From: JBFXIE01 sp050176255 | GTDB lineage: Bacteria; Pseudomonadota; Gammaproteobacteria; Burkholderiales; Burkholderiaceae_C | Reading direction: 5' to 3' (one strand) | Assembly (NCBI RefSeq): GCF_050176255.1 | Contig: NZ_JBFXIE010000009.1 | DNA: 64,000 nt | Part shown: in pieces, positions 34,743-42,776 of the stretch | Position numbering within the stretch: the first letter of the stretch is position 1 | Layout: each line of letters opens with the position of its first letter | Notes under the pieces: model-generated | What the model saw: only the letters and a program-made list of their open reading frames with translations | Told to the model about the DNA's origin: nothing | Databases searched by the model: none | Position numbers and translations under genes: made by a program

Positions 34743-36305
34743 ATGACCCAGCCCCTCACCCCCTTCGACTACCTCAAAAAAATCCTGACGGCACGCGTGT
34801 ACGACGTGGCTGTCGAGTCCGACCTGCAGCCCGCACGGGCCTTGTCGCGCCGCCTGCACAACAAGGTGCTGCTCAAACGCGAGGACCAGCAACCCGTGTT
34901 CAGCTTCAAGCTGCGCGGCGCCTACAACAAGATGGCACACCTGACTGCGGAGCAGCTCGCGCGTGGCGTGATCTGCGCCTCGGCCGGCAACCATGCGCAG
35001 GGCGTGGCCATGAGCGCGAGCAAACTGGGCACACGCGCCGTGATCGTGATGCCCACCACCACCCCGCAACTCAAGATCGACGCAGTGAAAACGCTGGGCG
35101 GCGAGGTGGTGCTGAGCGGCGACAGCTATTCCGACGCCTATGAGTACGCGGCCCGCCTGCAGCAAGAGCAGGGGCTGACTTTTGTGCACCCGTTTGACGA
35201 CCCCGACGTGATCGCCGGCCAGGGCACCATCGCCATGGAGATTCTGCGCCAGGTGCAGCGGCTGGGCGGCAAGCTGGACGCCGTGTTTGTGGCCATTGGC
35301 GGCGGCGGGTTGATCGCAGGCGTGGCCAACTACATCAAGGCCGTGTGCCCCGACATCAAGGTCATCGGCGTGCAGATGAATGACTCCGACGCCATGGCGC
35401 AGTCAGTCAGGGCGCACCAGCGCGTGACACTGGCCGACGTGGGGCTGTTTTCTGACGGCACGGCCGTCAAGCTGGTGGGAGAGGAAACTTTTCGCATCGC
35501 CCAGGGCCTGGTGGACGACTACGTGACCGTGGACACCGACGCCGTCTGCGCCGCCATCAAAGACATTTTTGTGGATACGCGCAGCATTGTGGAACCCGCG
35601 GGCGCGCTGGCCGTGGCCGCCATCAAGCAGTACGTGGCCCAGCACAGGACGCGCGGTGAGACCTACGCGGCCATTTTGTGCGGCGCCAACATGAACTTTG
35701 ACCGCCTGCGCTTCGTGGCCGAGCGCGCCGAGGTGGGCGAAGAACGCGAGGCATTGTTTGCCGTCACCATCCCCGAGGAGCGTGGCAGCTTCAGGCGCTT
35801 TTGCGAGGTGATTGGCACCCTGCCCGGCGGCCCGCGCAACGTGACCGAGTTCAACTACCGCATCAGCGACGCCGCCCGCGCCCATGTGTTTGTAGGCTTG
35901 ACGACCAGCGGCAAGGGCGAGTCGGACAAGATTGCGCGCAACTTCGGTCGCCACGGCTTCGAGGCCCTGGATCTGACGCACGACGAACTGGCCAAGGAAC
36001 ATCTGCGCCACCTGGTCGGCGGACATTCGACCCTGGCGTATGACGAGCGGCTGATGCGCTTCACCTTCCCCGAGCGGCCGGGCGCACTGCTGAAGTTCTT
36101 GAGCCTGATGCAGCCCAGCTGGAATATTTCGCTGTTTCATTACCGCAACCAGGGCGCGGATTACGGCCGCATCCTGGTGGGCATGCAGGTACCTGCCGAA
36201 GACGCGGCGCATTTCGACGCTTTTTTGCAGACGCTGGGCTACCCCTATGTCGAGGAAACGCAGAACCCGGCCTACCGGCTGTTTTTGCACGCCAGCGGCA
36301 ACTGA
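34743..36305 (+). CDS. ilvA: Threonine ammonia-lyase (biosynthetic threonine deaminase)
   Basis: PLP enzyme converting threonine to 2-oxobutanoate, the first step of isoleucine synthesis. The 520-residue protein has the PLP lysine in FSFKLRGAYNKM, the SAGNHAQGVA phosphate loop and the IGGGGLIAG glycine loop. Two C-terminal ACT-like domains (about 330-510) give isoleucine feedback control, so this is the long biosynthetic form rather than the catabolic TdcB. Upstream, a candidate leader with terminator could provide attenuation. Confidence 0.96.
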   Translation: MTQPLTPFDYLKKILTARVYDVAVESDLQPARALSRRLHNKVLLKREDQQPVFSFKLRGAYNKMAHLTAEQLARGVICASAGNHAQGVAMSASKLGTRAVIVMPTTTPQLKIDAVKTLGGEVVLSGDSYSDAYEYAARLQQEQGLTFVHPFDDPDVIAGQGTIAMEILRQVQRLGGKLDAVFVAIGGGGLIAGVANYIKAVCPDIKVIGVQMNDSDAMAQSVRAHQRVTLADVGLFSDGTAVKLVGEETFRIAQGLVDDYVTVDTDAVCAAIKDIFVDTRSIVEPAGALAVAAIKQYVAQHRTRGETYAAILCGANMNFDRLRFVAERAEVGEEREALFAVTIPEERGSFRRFCEVIGTLPGGPRNVTEFNYRISDAARAHVFVGLTTSGKGESDKIARNFGRHGFEALDLTHDELAKEHLRHLVGGHSTLAYDERLMRFTFPERPGALLKFLSLMQPSWNISLFHYRNQGADYGRILVGMQVPAEDAAHFDAFLQTLGYPYVEETQNPAYRLFLHASGN

Positions 36306-36361
36306 ACTGCGGACATCTCCTCGACACGCATGCGCTGTCAAAGCGCCCTGACCACGTGCTT

Positions 36362-36817
36362 TCAGTTGCTGCTGGCTTGTTCCTTGCGCGGAATGCGTAG
36401 CACCAACGCGGCCGCTCCATCAACGGCGCCGCCCAGCCGCGCCTCGGTGCGGCCCAGCGACTGCAGCACCAGGCCTGAATCGACTACCGCGCCCACGCGG
36501 TAGGGCTTGGCCGGCTTGCCATCCACGGCGATCAGAGCAGCGCCGCCGCCGCTGGCGGTGCCGGCCAGCACACCCACCAGCGCAAAACGGCTGGCCGCCG
36601 ATGGCGCAGCCACTGCAGCCACGGGCCCCACGCCCAGCAGTCGTGCGAGCGCCTGCATGTCGGGCTGCAGCGCCTCGGGCGCAGCTGCGGCGGGGGCCAG
36701 ACCCGCCTGGTCGGACGAGAGCTGAAGCCCCCAATAAACCGCGCCCGCGCCGGCCATTGCCCACAGCGCCAAAGTGGCCAGGCGCAAGATCCAGCGGCTG
36801 AATGTGTGTGTCACCAT
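36362..36817 (-). CDS. gspC: Type II secretion protein GspC (short form)
   Basis: Inner-membrane clamp of the type II secretion system. The 151-residue product has one N-terminal transmembrane helix (about 10-32) and an HR domain, with FALVGVLAG, GGAALIAVDGKPAKPYRVGAVV and LVLQSLGRTEARLG being the diagnostic stretches. It then stops, without the C-terminal PDZ or coiled-coil part found in most GspC. It is divergent from gspG with 23 bp between start codons, unlike the usual gspC-gspD order. Short GspC forms are common in Burkholderiales. Confidence 0.88.
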   Translation of the reverse strand: MVTHTFSRWILRLATLALWAMAGAGAVYWGLQLSSDQAGLAPAAAAPEALQPDMQALARLLGVGPVAAVAAPSAASRFALVGVLAGTASGGGAALIAVDGKPAKPYRVGAVVDSGLVLQSLGRTEARLGGAVDGAAALVLRIPRKEQASSN

Positions 36818-36840
36818 TCGCGGATTATGATTGATCGGCT

Positions 36841-37320
36841 ATGTCTATTCTGAGTTGCCCCGCCATGCTGCCGCCCCCTGTTTCAACCCTTGCGCACCGC
36901 ACCCGCCGCCGTCTGGCCGCGGGCTTCACCCTGATCGAGCTGATGGTGGTGCTGGTCATCATCGGCGTGCTGGCCGCGCTGGTCGTGCCCAATGTGCTGG
37001 ACCGCGCCGACGATGCCCGCGTGACGGCCGCGCGCACCGACATCAACAACGTGATGCAGGCACTGAAGCTCTACCGCCTGGACAACCAGCGCTACCCCAC
37101 GGCCGAACAGGGCCTACAGGCGCTGATCGCCAAGCCCACCAGCGGCCCCGCGCCGAACAACTGGCGCCCGTATCTGGAAAAGCTGCCCAACGATCCCTGG
37201 GGCCGTCCCTACCAGTACCTGAACCCCGGTATCAAGGGCGCGGTGGATGTGATGTCTTTCGGTGCCGACGGCCAGTCCGGCGGCGAGGGCAAGGACGCCG
37301 ACATCGGCAGCTGGCAGTGA
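36841..37320 (+). CDS. gspG: Type II secretion major pseudopilin GspG
   Basis: Main subunit of the secretion pseudopilus, cleaved by prepilin peptidase. The 159-residue precursor has a long leader ending at Gly28 before FTLIELMVV (Glu at +5) and a hydrophobic helix. The GspG-specific C-terminal half contains QRYPTAEQGLQALI, LPNDPWGRPYQYLNPG and an acidic calcium-loop-like GADGQSGGEGKDADIGSW. It starts the plus-strand operon. The next gene is separated by a duplicated 87-bp unit. Confidence 0.97.
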   Translation: MSILSCPAMLPPPVSTLAHRTRRRLAAGFTLIELMVVLVIIGVLAALVVPNVLDRADDARVTAARTDINNVMQALKLYRLDNQRYPTAEQGLQALIAKPTSGPAPNNWRPYLEKLPNDPWGRPYQYLNPGIKGAVDVMSFGADGQSGGEGKDADIGSWQ

Positions 37321-37325
37321 AACTA

Positions 37326-37495
37326 ACCCCCACGGTCGCGCACTGCGTGTCGCTCCCTGCCCCCCAGGGGGGCCGCGTTTTGCCTTGGGGCGGCCCGGCG
37401 GCAGAACCGGTGACCCCCACGGTCGCGCACTGCGTGTCGCTCCCTGCCCCCCAGGGGGGCCGCGTTTTGCCTTGGGGCGGCCCGGCGGCAAAACA
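37326..37495. repeat. Tandem 87-bp repeat between gspG and gspH
   Basis: Two direct copies begin at 37326 and 37413, identical over the first 78 bp. Each contains the perfect palindrome GCCCCCCAGGGGGGC and the segment TTGGGGCGGCCC. The unit looks like a recent duplication of an intergenic GC-rich element. It lies in the transcribed spacer of the type II secretion operon. Confidence 0.92.
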
Positions 37496-37504
37496 TCTGC
37501 GCCC

Positions 37505-37930
37505 ATGAAGCAAGGTATCCGGGGTTTCACGCTGCTGGAGCTGCTGGTGGTGATTTCCATCATGGCTCTGGCCACTGCCGGTGTGGGCTTGGCACTGCGC
37601 GACAGCGGCGCCACCCAATTGCAGCGCGAAGGTGAACGGCTGGCCGTGCTGCTGGATGCCGCGCGCGCGCAGTCGCGCGCCTCGGGCGCGGCGGTGCGCT
37701 GGCGCGCCGATGCCCAGGGTTTTCGCTTCGAGGGTCTTCCGCCCAACGCCCTACCCGGTCAGTGGCTGGACGGTGCCACTGGCGTGCGCGGGCCGGGTGA
37801 GCTGTGGCTGGGTCCCGAGCCGCTGATCGGCCCTCAGCAGGTGGTGGTGGTGAGCCGCGCCCACCCCGCGCTGGCGGTGCGCGTGGCCACCGACGGGCTG
37901 CGCCCCTTCGCGGTGCAGGCGCTGCAATGA
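37505..37930 (+). CDS. gspH: Type II secretion minor pseudopilin GspH
   Basis: Minor pseudopilin of 141 residues: a short leader MKQGIRG, then FTLLELLVVISIMALATAGVGLAL with the conserved Glu at +5, and a globular region (LDAARAQSRASGAAVRWRADAQGFRFEGLP) typical of GspH. It lies after the tandem repeat and its stop overlaps the gspI start by ATGA. Confidence 0.93.
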   Translation: MKQGIRGFTLLELLVVISIMALATAGVGLALRDSGATQLQREGERLAVLLDAARAQSRASGAAVRWRADAQGFRFEGLPPNALPGQWLDGATGVRGPGELWLGPEPLIGPQQVVVVSRAHPALAVRVATDGLRPFAVQALQ

Positions 37931-38319
37931 GCGCACGGCAGCATCGCGCCCCATGCGGCCAGCACGCCCAGCGTGGCTTCACGCTGGTGGAGGTACTGGT
38001 GGCCCTGGCCATCGTGGCCATCGCCCTCATGGCGGGTTTGCAGGCCACGTCGGCCCTGACCCACAACGCCGCGCGCCAGACCGACGTGGTGCTGGCCCAC
38101 CTGTGCGCCGAAAACGAACTGGTGCGCGAGCGCCTGTCGCGCCAGATGCCCTCCATCGGTGAGGCGCGCGTGACCTGCGAACAGGCCGGGCGCAACTACC
38201 AGGTGGCAGTGATCGTCACGCCCACGCCCAACCCGCAATTTCGGCGTGTGGATGCGCAGGTTTTTGACGACGCGCAGCTGCCGGTACTGCGCGTGTCCAC
38301 CATCGTGGGCCGTTTCTGA
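37927..38319 (+). CDS. gspI: Type II secretion minor pseudopilin GspI
   Basis: Minor pseudopilin of 130 residues. The leader is cleaved after Gly17 before FTLVEVLVALAIVAIALMAGL. The globular part has the GspI features: HLCAENELVRERL, a Cys in RVTCEQAGRNYQV, and NPQFRRVDAQVFD. It nucleates the pseudopilus tip with GspJ and GspK. It overlaps gspH (ATGA) and gspJ (TGATG). Confidence 0.93.
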   Translation: MSARQHRAPCGQHAQRGFTLVEVLVALAIVAIALMAGLQATSALTHNAARQTDVVLAHLCAENELVRERLSRQMPSIGEARVTCEQAGRNYQVAVIVTPTPNPQFRRVDAQVFDDAQLPVLRVSTIVGRF

Positions 38320-39011
38320 TGCCTTCCCGTCTCGCCCTGCCCCGCCGTGCGCGCGGCTTTACGCTGGTGGAGCTGCTGGTGGCGATTGCCGTCATGGCGC
38401 TGCTGGCCATCGTCAGCTGGCGCGGGCTGGACGGCATGGTGCGCTCGCAAGAGCAAACCCGCGAGCGTGCCGACGAAGTGCTGGTGCTGCAGACAGTGCT
38501 GGCCCAGTGGGCCGCCGACCTGGATGCGCTTCAACCCATCGACCGCACCGAGCCCATTGCCTGGGACGGTCAGGTGCTGCGCCTGACGCGACGCAGCGCG
38601 CGTCCGCCGGACGAAGGCGCCGTCGTCGTCGCCTGGACGCGGCGCAACGTGGACGGCACGGGCCACTGGATACGCTGGCAGTCCCCCCCGCTGCGCACGC
38701 GCGCCGAATGGCAGCAGGCCTGGCAGCGCGCAGCGGCATGGGCCCGCACGCCCGGCGAGGTCGAGCGCCGCCAGGAAACGGTGCTGATGCCACTGCTGGA
38801 GTGGCAGGTGTACTTTCACCGCGGCGGCGCCTGGACCAATGCGCAGTCCAGCGGCGCTGGCGCCCCACAAACTGCGGGCGGGCTGAGCAGCGCCGCTGCC
38901 AGCGTGCCCGAGGGCGTGCGCGTGCAGCTGACGCTGGCGCCGGGCGCGGCGCTGTCGGGCGTCATCACCCGCGACTGGGTCAACCCGGTGCTGGGGGGCG
39001 GCAAGTCATGA
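38319..39011 (+). CDS. gspJ: Type II secretion minor pseudopilin GspJ
   Basis: Minor pseudopilin of 230 residues. The leader ends at Gly13 before FTLVELLVAIAVMALLAIVSWRGLD. The body shows the GspJ pattern WAADLDALQ, an R/L strand (LRLTRRSARPPDEGA) and LLEWQVYFHRGGAWTN. Stop and start overlap with neighbours on both sides, indicating translational coupling. Confidence 0.93.
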   Translation: MPSRLALPRRARGFTLVELLVAIAVMALLAIVSWRGLDGMVRSQEQTRERADEVLVLQTVLAQWAADLDALQPIDRTEPIAWDGQVLRLTRRSARPPDEGAVVVAWTRRNVDGTGHWIRWQSPPLRTRAEWQQAWQRAAAWARTPGEVERRQETVLMPLLEWQVYFHRGGAWTNAQSSGAGAPQTAGGLSSAAASVPEGVRVQLTLAPGAALSGVITRDWVNPVLGGGKS

Positions 39012-40000
39012 CGCAGCCCATGAAACCCGGGCGCCAGGCGGGCGCCGCGCTGCTGGCGGCCATGCTCACCGTCACGCTGGTGGCCACGTTCGCGGCATCT
39101 GCCATGTGGCAGCAGTGGCGCGCCATCGAGGTCGAGATCGCCGAGCGCGCCCGTATCCAGTCAGCCTGGCTGCTGGTGGGCGGGCTGGACTGGTCACGCC
39201 TGATCCTGCGTGAAGACTCCATCGCCCGCAGCGGCGACGGCACGGACAACCTGACCGAGCCCTGGTCCATGCCGCTGCAGGAGGCGCGCCTGTCCACGTT
39301 CCTGGCTGCCAACCGCAACGTGGCCCAAGTGGAAGACGCCAGCACCGACACCGCCAACGCCTTCCTGTCGGGCCAGATCATCGATCAGCAGGGCCTGCTG
39401 AACCTGTACAACCTGGTCAACGACGGCCAGGTGGACGACATCGCGCTGCGCCAGTTCACGCGGCTGTTTGAATACCTGGGCCTGCCGCGCCAGCACCTGA
39501 ACACGCTGGCGCGCAACATGCTGCAGGCCCAGACCCCGCCGCGCGCCGGCGGCGATGCCGGCGACCTGGCACTGCTGCCGCAGTCCGTGTCGCAACTGGG
39601 CTGGTGGGGACTGCCGCAACAGACGGTGGACGCGCTGGCGCCCTACGTCACCCTGCTGCCCGCGCGCACCAAGGTCAATTTGAACACCGCCGGGGCCGTG
39701 GTGCTGTGGGCCAGCGCCGCCGGGCTGGACATGGCCGACGCGCAGCGCCTGGTTCAGGCGCGCGACAACAGCCACTTTCGCAGCGAGGCCGACGCCGCCA
39801 AGCTGGTCGGCAACCCCGCGGGCATCACGGGCACCACGCACACCGTGAGCTCCAGCTACTTCGAGGTGCAGGGGCGGCTGCGCCTGGACTCTGCCGTGGT
39901 GGAAGAACGCTCGCTGGTCTTCAAGCAACGCGGTCAGGCCAGCACGCTGTGGCGCAGGCGCGGCGCCACCTGGAGCACCGCCAGCGCCGGCCGCCCTTGA
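39008..40000 (+). CDS. gspK: Type II secretion minor pseudopilin GspK
   Basis: Large minor pseudopilin of 330 residues at the tip of the pseudopilus. The leader lacks Glu at +5, as usual for GspK: MTQPMKPGRQAG then AALLAAMLTVTLVATFAASAM. The globular region includes ISGQ-like LSGQIIDQQGLLNLYNLV, LFEYLGLP and VNLNTAGAVVLWASAAGL, a helix-hairpin-helix-like segment. An alternative start is ATG 39020. The start overlaps gspJ by ATGA. Confidence 0.92.
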   Translation: MTQPMKPGRQAGAALLAAMLTVTLVATFAASAMWQQWRAIEVEIAERARIQSAWLLVGGLDWSRLILREDSIARSGDGTDNLTEPWSMPLQEARLSTFLAANRNVAQVEDASTDTANAFLSGQIIDQQGLLNLYNLVNDGQVDDIALRQFTRLFEYLGLPRQHLNTLARNMLQAQTPPRAGGDAGDLALLPQSVSQLGWWGLPQQTVDALAPYVTLLPARTKVNLNTAGAVVLWASAAGLDMADAQRLVQARDNSHFRSEADAAKLVGNPAGITGTTHTVSSSYFEVQGRLRLDSAVVEERSLVFKQRGQASTLWRRRGATWSTASAGRP

Positions 40001-40102
40001 GCTGTCCTTGATCCGCCCAAGAGCGCCGCGCCGCACGGCGGCGGCGAAAGCCGCTCCTGGCGTGTCACGTCAAGCCCCTAAAATGTTTCGCTAACCCCAT
40101 CC

Positions 40103-41335
40103 ATGAGCACCCTTGTCCTAACCCTGCCGCCGGGCTCGCCCGGGCCCGCTGCCGAATACAGCTACACGCTGACCGCCGACGGCCACACCGCCACGCGCCA
40201 CGCCAGCACCACCGCCGCCTTGCTCCCCGACCCCGGTCGCACGGGCGAGGTGGTAGCCGTTGTGCCCGCGCAGGCGCTGTCGTGGCAGCGCGTGACGTTG
40301 CCGCCCGGCGCTGCGGCCCAGGCGGGGCGGCTGCGCTCGGTACTGGAGGGGCTGCTGGAAGAACACCTGCTGGACGACCCCGCGCAACTGCACTTTGCGC
40401 TGCAGCCGGGTGCAGAGCCCGGCGCCCCTGTCTGGGTGGCCGTGTGCGACCGCGCCTGGCTGCAAGGCGCCCTGCAGGCGCTGGAGGCTGCCGGCCGGCC
40501 GGCGGATCGGGTGGTGCCAGAGTTCGCCCCCGGCCCCACGGCCAGCGGCCAGCAAGAATGCGACGTGCTGGGCGCGCCTGAAGACGCCCATCTGGTGCTG
40601 ACCGGCCACGGACAGCAGCAGGCCGTTACCGTGCTCCCCCTGGCGGCTGCGGGCGCGCTGGCCGCCCTGCTCCCCGCCTCTGAAGACACGCCCCCCGTGC
40701 GGGCCGAGCCCGCCGTGGCCCAGCTGGCCGAACGGCTGCTGAACCGCCCCGTGGTGCTGCACACCGCCAGCCAGCGAGCCCTGGCCGCTGCGCGCGGCGA
40801 CTGGGACCTGGCCCAGTTCGACCTGGCCAGCAGTGGCGGCAAGCGCGCGCTGCGCAAGCTGGGCGGCGGCGCCAACGCGTTCTTGCGGGCGCCGCAGTGG
40901 CGCGCTGCGCGCTGGGCGCTGGGGCTGGCCGTGGCAGTGCAGGTGATCGGCCTCAACCTCTGGGCCTGGCAAGACCGCCAGGCACTGGCGGCCAAACAGG
41001 CCGGCGTGCGCAACACGCTCACACAGACCTTCCCCCGCATCCAGGCGGTGGTGGATGCGCCGGTGCAAATGGAGCGCGAGCTGGTTCAGCTGCGCCAGGA
41101 GACAGGCAGCGTGTCGCGCCGCGACCTGGAGCCGCTGATGGCCGCTGCCGGTGCCGCGCTGCCCGCCGCACGCACCCCTGCCCAGATCGAATACGCCAAC
41201 GGCGAGCTGCGCCTGCGCGGGCTGGAACTGTCGCCCGACGAATTGACGGCCCTGAACGAACAGCTGACCGCACAGGGCTTCGTGGCCCGCATGCAAGATG
41301 GCGCCATGCTGGTGCAAGCCGAGGATCGCCCATGA
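40103..41335 (+). CDS. gspL: Type II secretion protein GspL
   Basis: Bitopic inner-membrane platform protein of 410 residues. The cytoplasmic actin-like domain occupies about 1-265 and includes GAAAQAGRLRSVLEGLLEEHLL and WDLAQFDLA, ahead of a FLRAPQWRAARWALGLAVAVQVI helix at about 270-295. A short periplasmic ferredoxin-like domain follows (about 300-410). It recruits GspE to the membrane. A 102-bp spacer separates it from gspK, and its stop overlaps gspM by ATGA. Confidence 0.92.
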   Translation: MSTLVLTLPPGSPGPAAEYSYTLTADGHTATRHASTTAALLPDPGRTGEVVAVVPAQALSWQRVTLPPGAAAQAGRLRSVLEGLLEEHLLDDPAQLHFALQPGAEPGAPVWVAVCDRAWLQGALQALEAAGRPADRVVPEFAPGPTASGQQECDVLGAPEDAHLVLTGHGQQQAVTVLPLAAAGALAALLPASEDTPPVRAEPAVAQLAERLLNRPVVLHTASQRALAAARGDWDLAQFDLASSGGKRALRKLGGGANAFLRAPQWRAARWALGLAVAVQVIGLNLWAWQDRQALAAKQAGVRNTLTQTFPRIQAVVDAPVQMERELVQLRQETGSVSRRDLEPLMAAAGAALPAARTPAQIEYANGELRLRGLELSPDELTALNEQLTAQGFVARMQDGAMLVQAEDRP

Positions 41336-41922
41336 ACGCCCCCGAGCAACTTCGCAACCAGCTCGGCGCCCTGGCGGCAGCGCTGCGCCAGCGCTGGGCC
41401 GCCCTGGCGCCGCGCGAGCAAACCCTGGTGCTGGCCGCAGGCGCCCTGGTGGCGCTGGCATTGCTGTGGTGGGTGCTGCTGGCGCCGCCACTGCAGCAAC
41501 TGCGCGCATCGCCCGCCCGCCACGCTGCGCTGGACGCGCAATTGCAGCAGATGCAGTCCCTGCAAGCCGAGGCGCTGCAACTGAAGGACGCGCCGCGCCT
41601 GCAAGGCGGTGAAGCCCTGCAGACGCTGCAGGAATCACTGACGCAGCGCCTGGGCGCCACTGCGCAGATGGCGGCCGTGGGCGACCGCGCCACGGTCACC
41701 CTCAAGGGCGCCACCGCTGCGGCGCTGGCGTCGTGGCTGGCGCAGGCGCGCAACACCGCGCGCACGGTGCCCGTCGAGGTGCGTCTGGTGCGCAGCCCCG
41801 CACCGACCAGCCCGACGGGTCAGGCCAGCCAGGCCAGCCAGGCCAGCAGCGCTGACGCGGCTGTGCGCTGGGACGGCACCCTGGTGCTGGCCCTGCCCGC
41901 TTCATCCCAGTCCTCCAATTGA
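41332..41922 (+). CDS. gspM: Type II secretion protein GspM
   Basis: Inner-membrane partner of GspL, 196 residues. It has a short cytoplasmic N-terminus (WAALAPREQTLVL), one transmembrane helix (about 31-52), a coiled-coil stretch and a periplasmic ferredoxin-like fold. A QASQASQASS micro-repeat occurs near the C-terminus. It starts inside the gspL stop (ATGA). Confidence 0.9.
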   Translation: MNAPEQLRNQLGALAAALRQRWAALAPREQTLVLAAGALVALALLWWVLLAPPLQQLRASPARHAALDAQLQQMQSLQAEALQLKDAPRLQGGEALQTLQESLTQRLGATAQMAAVGDRATVTLKGATAAALASWLAQARNTARTVPVEVRLVRSPAPTSPTGQASQASQASSADAAVRWDGTLVLALPASSQSSN

Positions 41923-41959
41923 TCAACCGGGCGCTGCCCACCCACTCCTGCCCTCCAAC

Positions 41960-42772
41960 GTGCCTCGCCTCTCGCGCCCCCAGCCACCGTCCACCGCGCC
42001 GCGCTCGCCCCGGCGCTGGGCCGTGGCGGGCCTGTGCCTGGGTGCGCTGCCCGCGCTGGTGCTGTGGGCGCCGGCGCGCTGGCTTGCTGCGGGCCTGCAG
42101 AAGGCCAGCGGCGGCCAGGTGCAGCTGCACGAGCCGCGCGGCACGGTCTGGAACGGCTCGGCCCGCCTGGTGCTGGCGGGCGGCACGGGCAGCCGCGACC
42201 AGGCAGCCCTGCCGGGCCGGATGCAGTGGCAGCTGCGCCCCGCCTGGACGGGCATGCAGGCGCGCATCGCCGCAGACTGCTGCACCACGGCTGGCGCGCC
42301 GCTGCAGCTGAGCGTATCGCTGGGCCTGGGCGCCGCGCGCCTGGATGTGGCCGACGGCCTGAGCCAGTGGCCCGCCGCGGTGCTCGGCGGGCTGGGCACG
42401 CCCTGGAACACCGTGCAGCCGCAGGGCCGGCTGCACCTGAGCACCCGCGGCCTGGCGGTGCAATGGGCATCGGGGCGGCTGCAGATGCACGGGCAGGTGC
42501 AGTTTGATGCGCTGGGCATGTCCTCGCGCCTGTCCACGCTGCGGCCCATGGGCAGCTACCGCCTGGTGCTGCAGGGCGGCAGCGCCCCCATGCTGCAGCT
42601 GTCCACGCTGGATGGCGCACTGCAGCTGTCCGGCACCGGCCAATGGGTGGGGCGGCGACTGCGATTCAACGGCGAAGCCAGCGCCGCACCCGGCCGCGAG
42701 ACCGCGCTGGCCAATCTTCTCAACATCATCGGGCGGCGCAACGGCGCACGTTCCATCATCACCCTGGGGTGA
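41960..42772 (+). CDS. gspN: Type II secretion protein GspN
   Basis: A 270-residue protein of the GspN family, with one N-terminal helix (about 22-48, WAVAGLCLGALPALVLWAPA) and a periplasmic beta-rich domain (VQLHEPRGTVWNGSARLVLAGG, LSTRGLAVQWASGRLQMHG, YRLVLQG, LNIIGRRNGARSIITLG end). GspN is present in some type II systems and its role is unclear. The start is a GTG at 41960 with little Shine-Dalgarno signal, so an alternative start is possible. Confidence 0.85.
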   Translation: MPRLSRPQPPSTAPRSPRRWAVAGLCLGALPALVLWAPARWLAAGLQKASGGQVQLHEPRGTVWNGSARLVLAGGTGSRDQAALPGRMQWQLRPAWTGMQARIAADCCTTAGAPLQLSVSLGLGAARLDVADGLSQWPAAVLGGLGTPWNTVQPQGRLHLSTRGLAVQWASGRLQMHGQVQFDALGMSSRLSTLRPMGSYRLVLQGGSAPMLQLSTLDGALQLSGTGQWVGRRLRFNGEASAAPGRETALANLLNIIGRRNGARSIITLG

Positions 42773-42776
42773 CCCT

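Noticed and set aside
37326..37495. CRISPR-like array
   Set aside because: Only two long identical units with no unique spacers, no cas genes, and GC-rich palindromes typical of intergenic elements.
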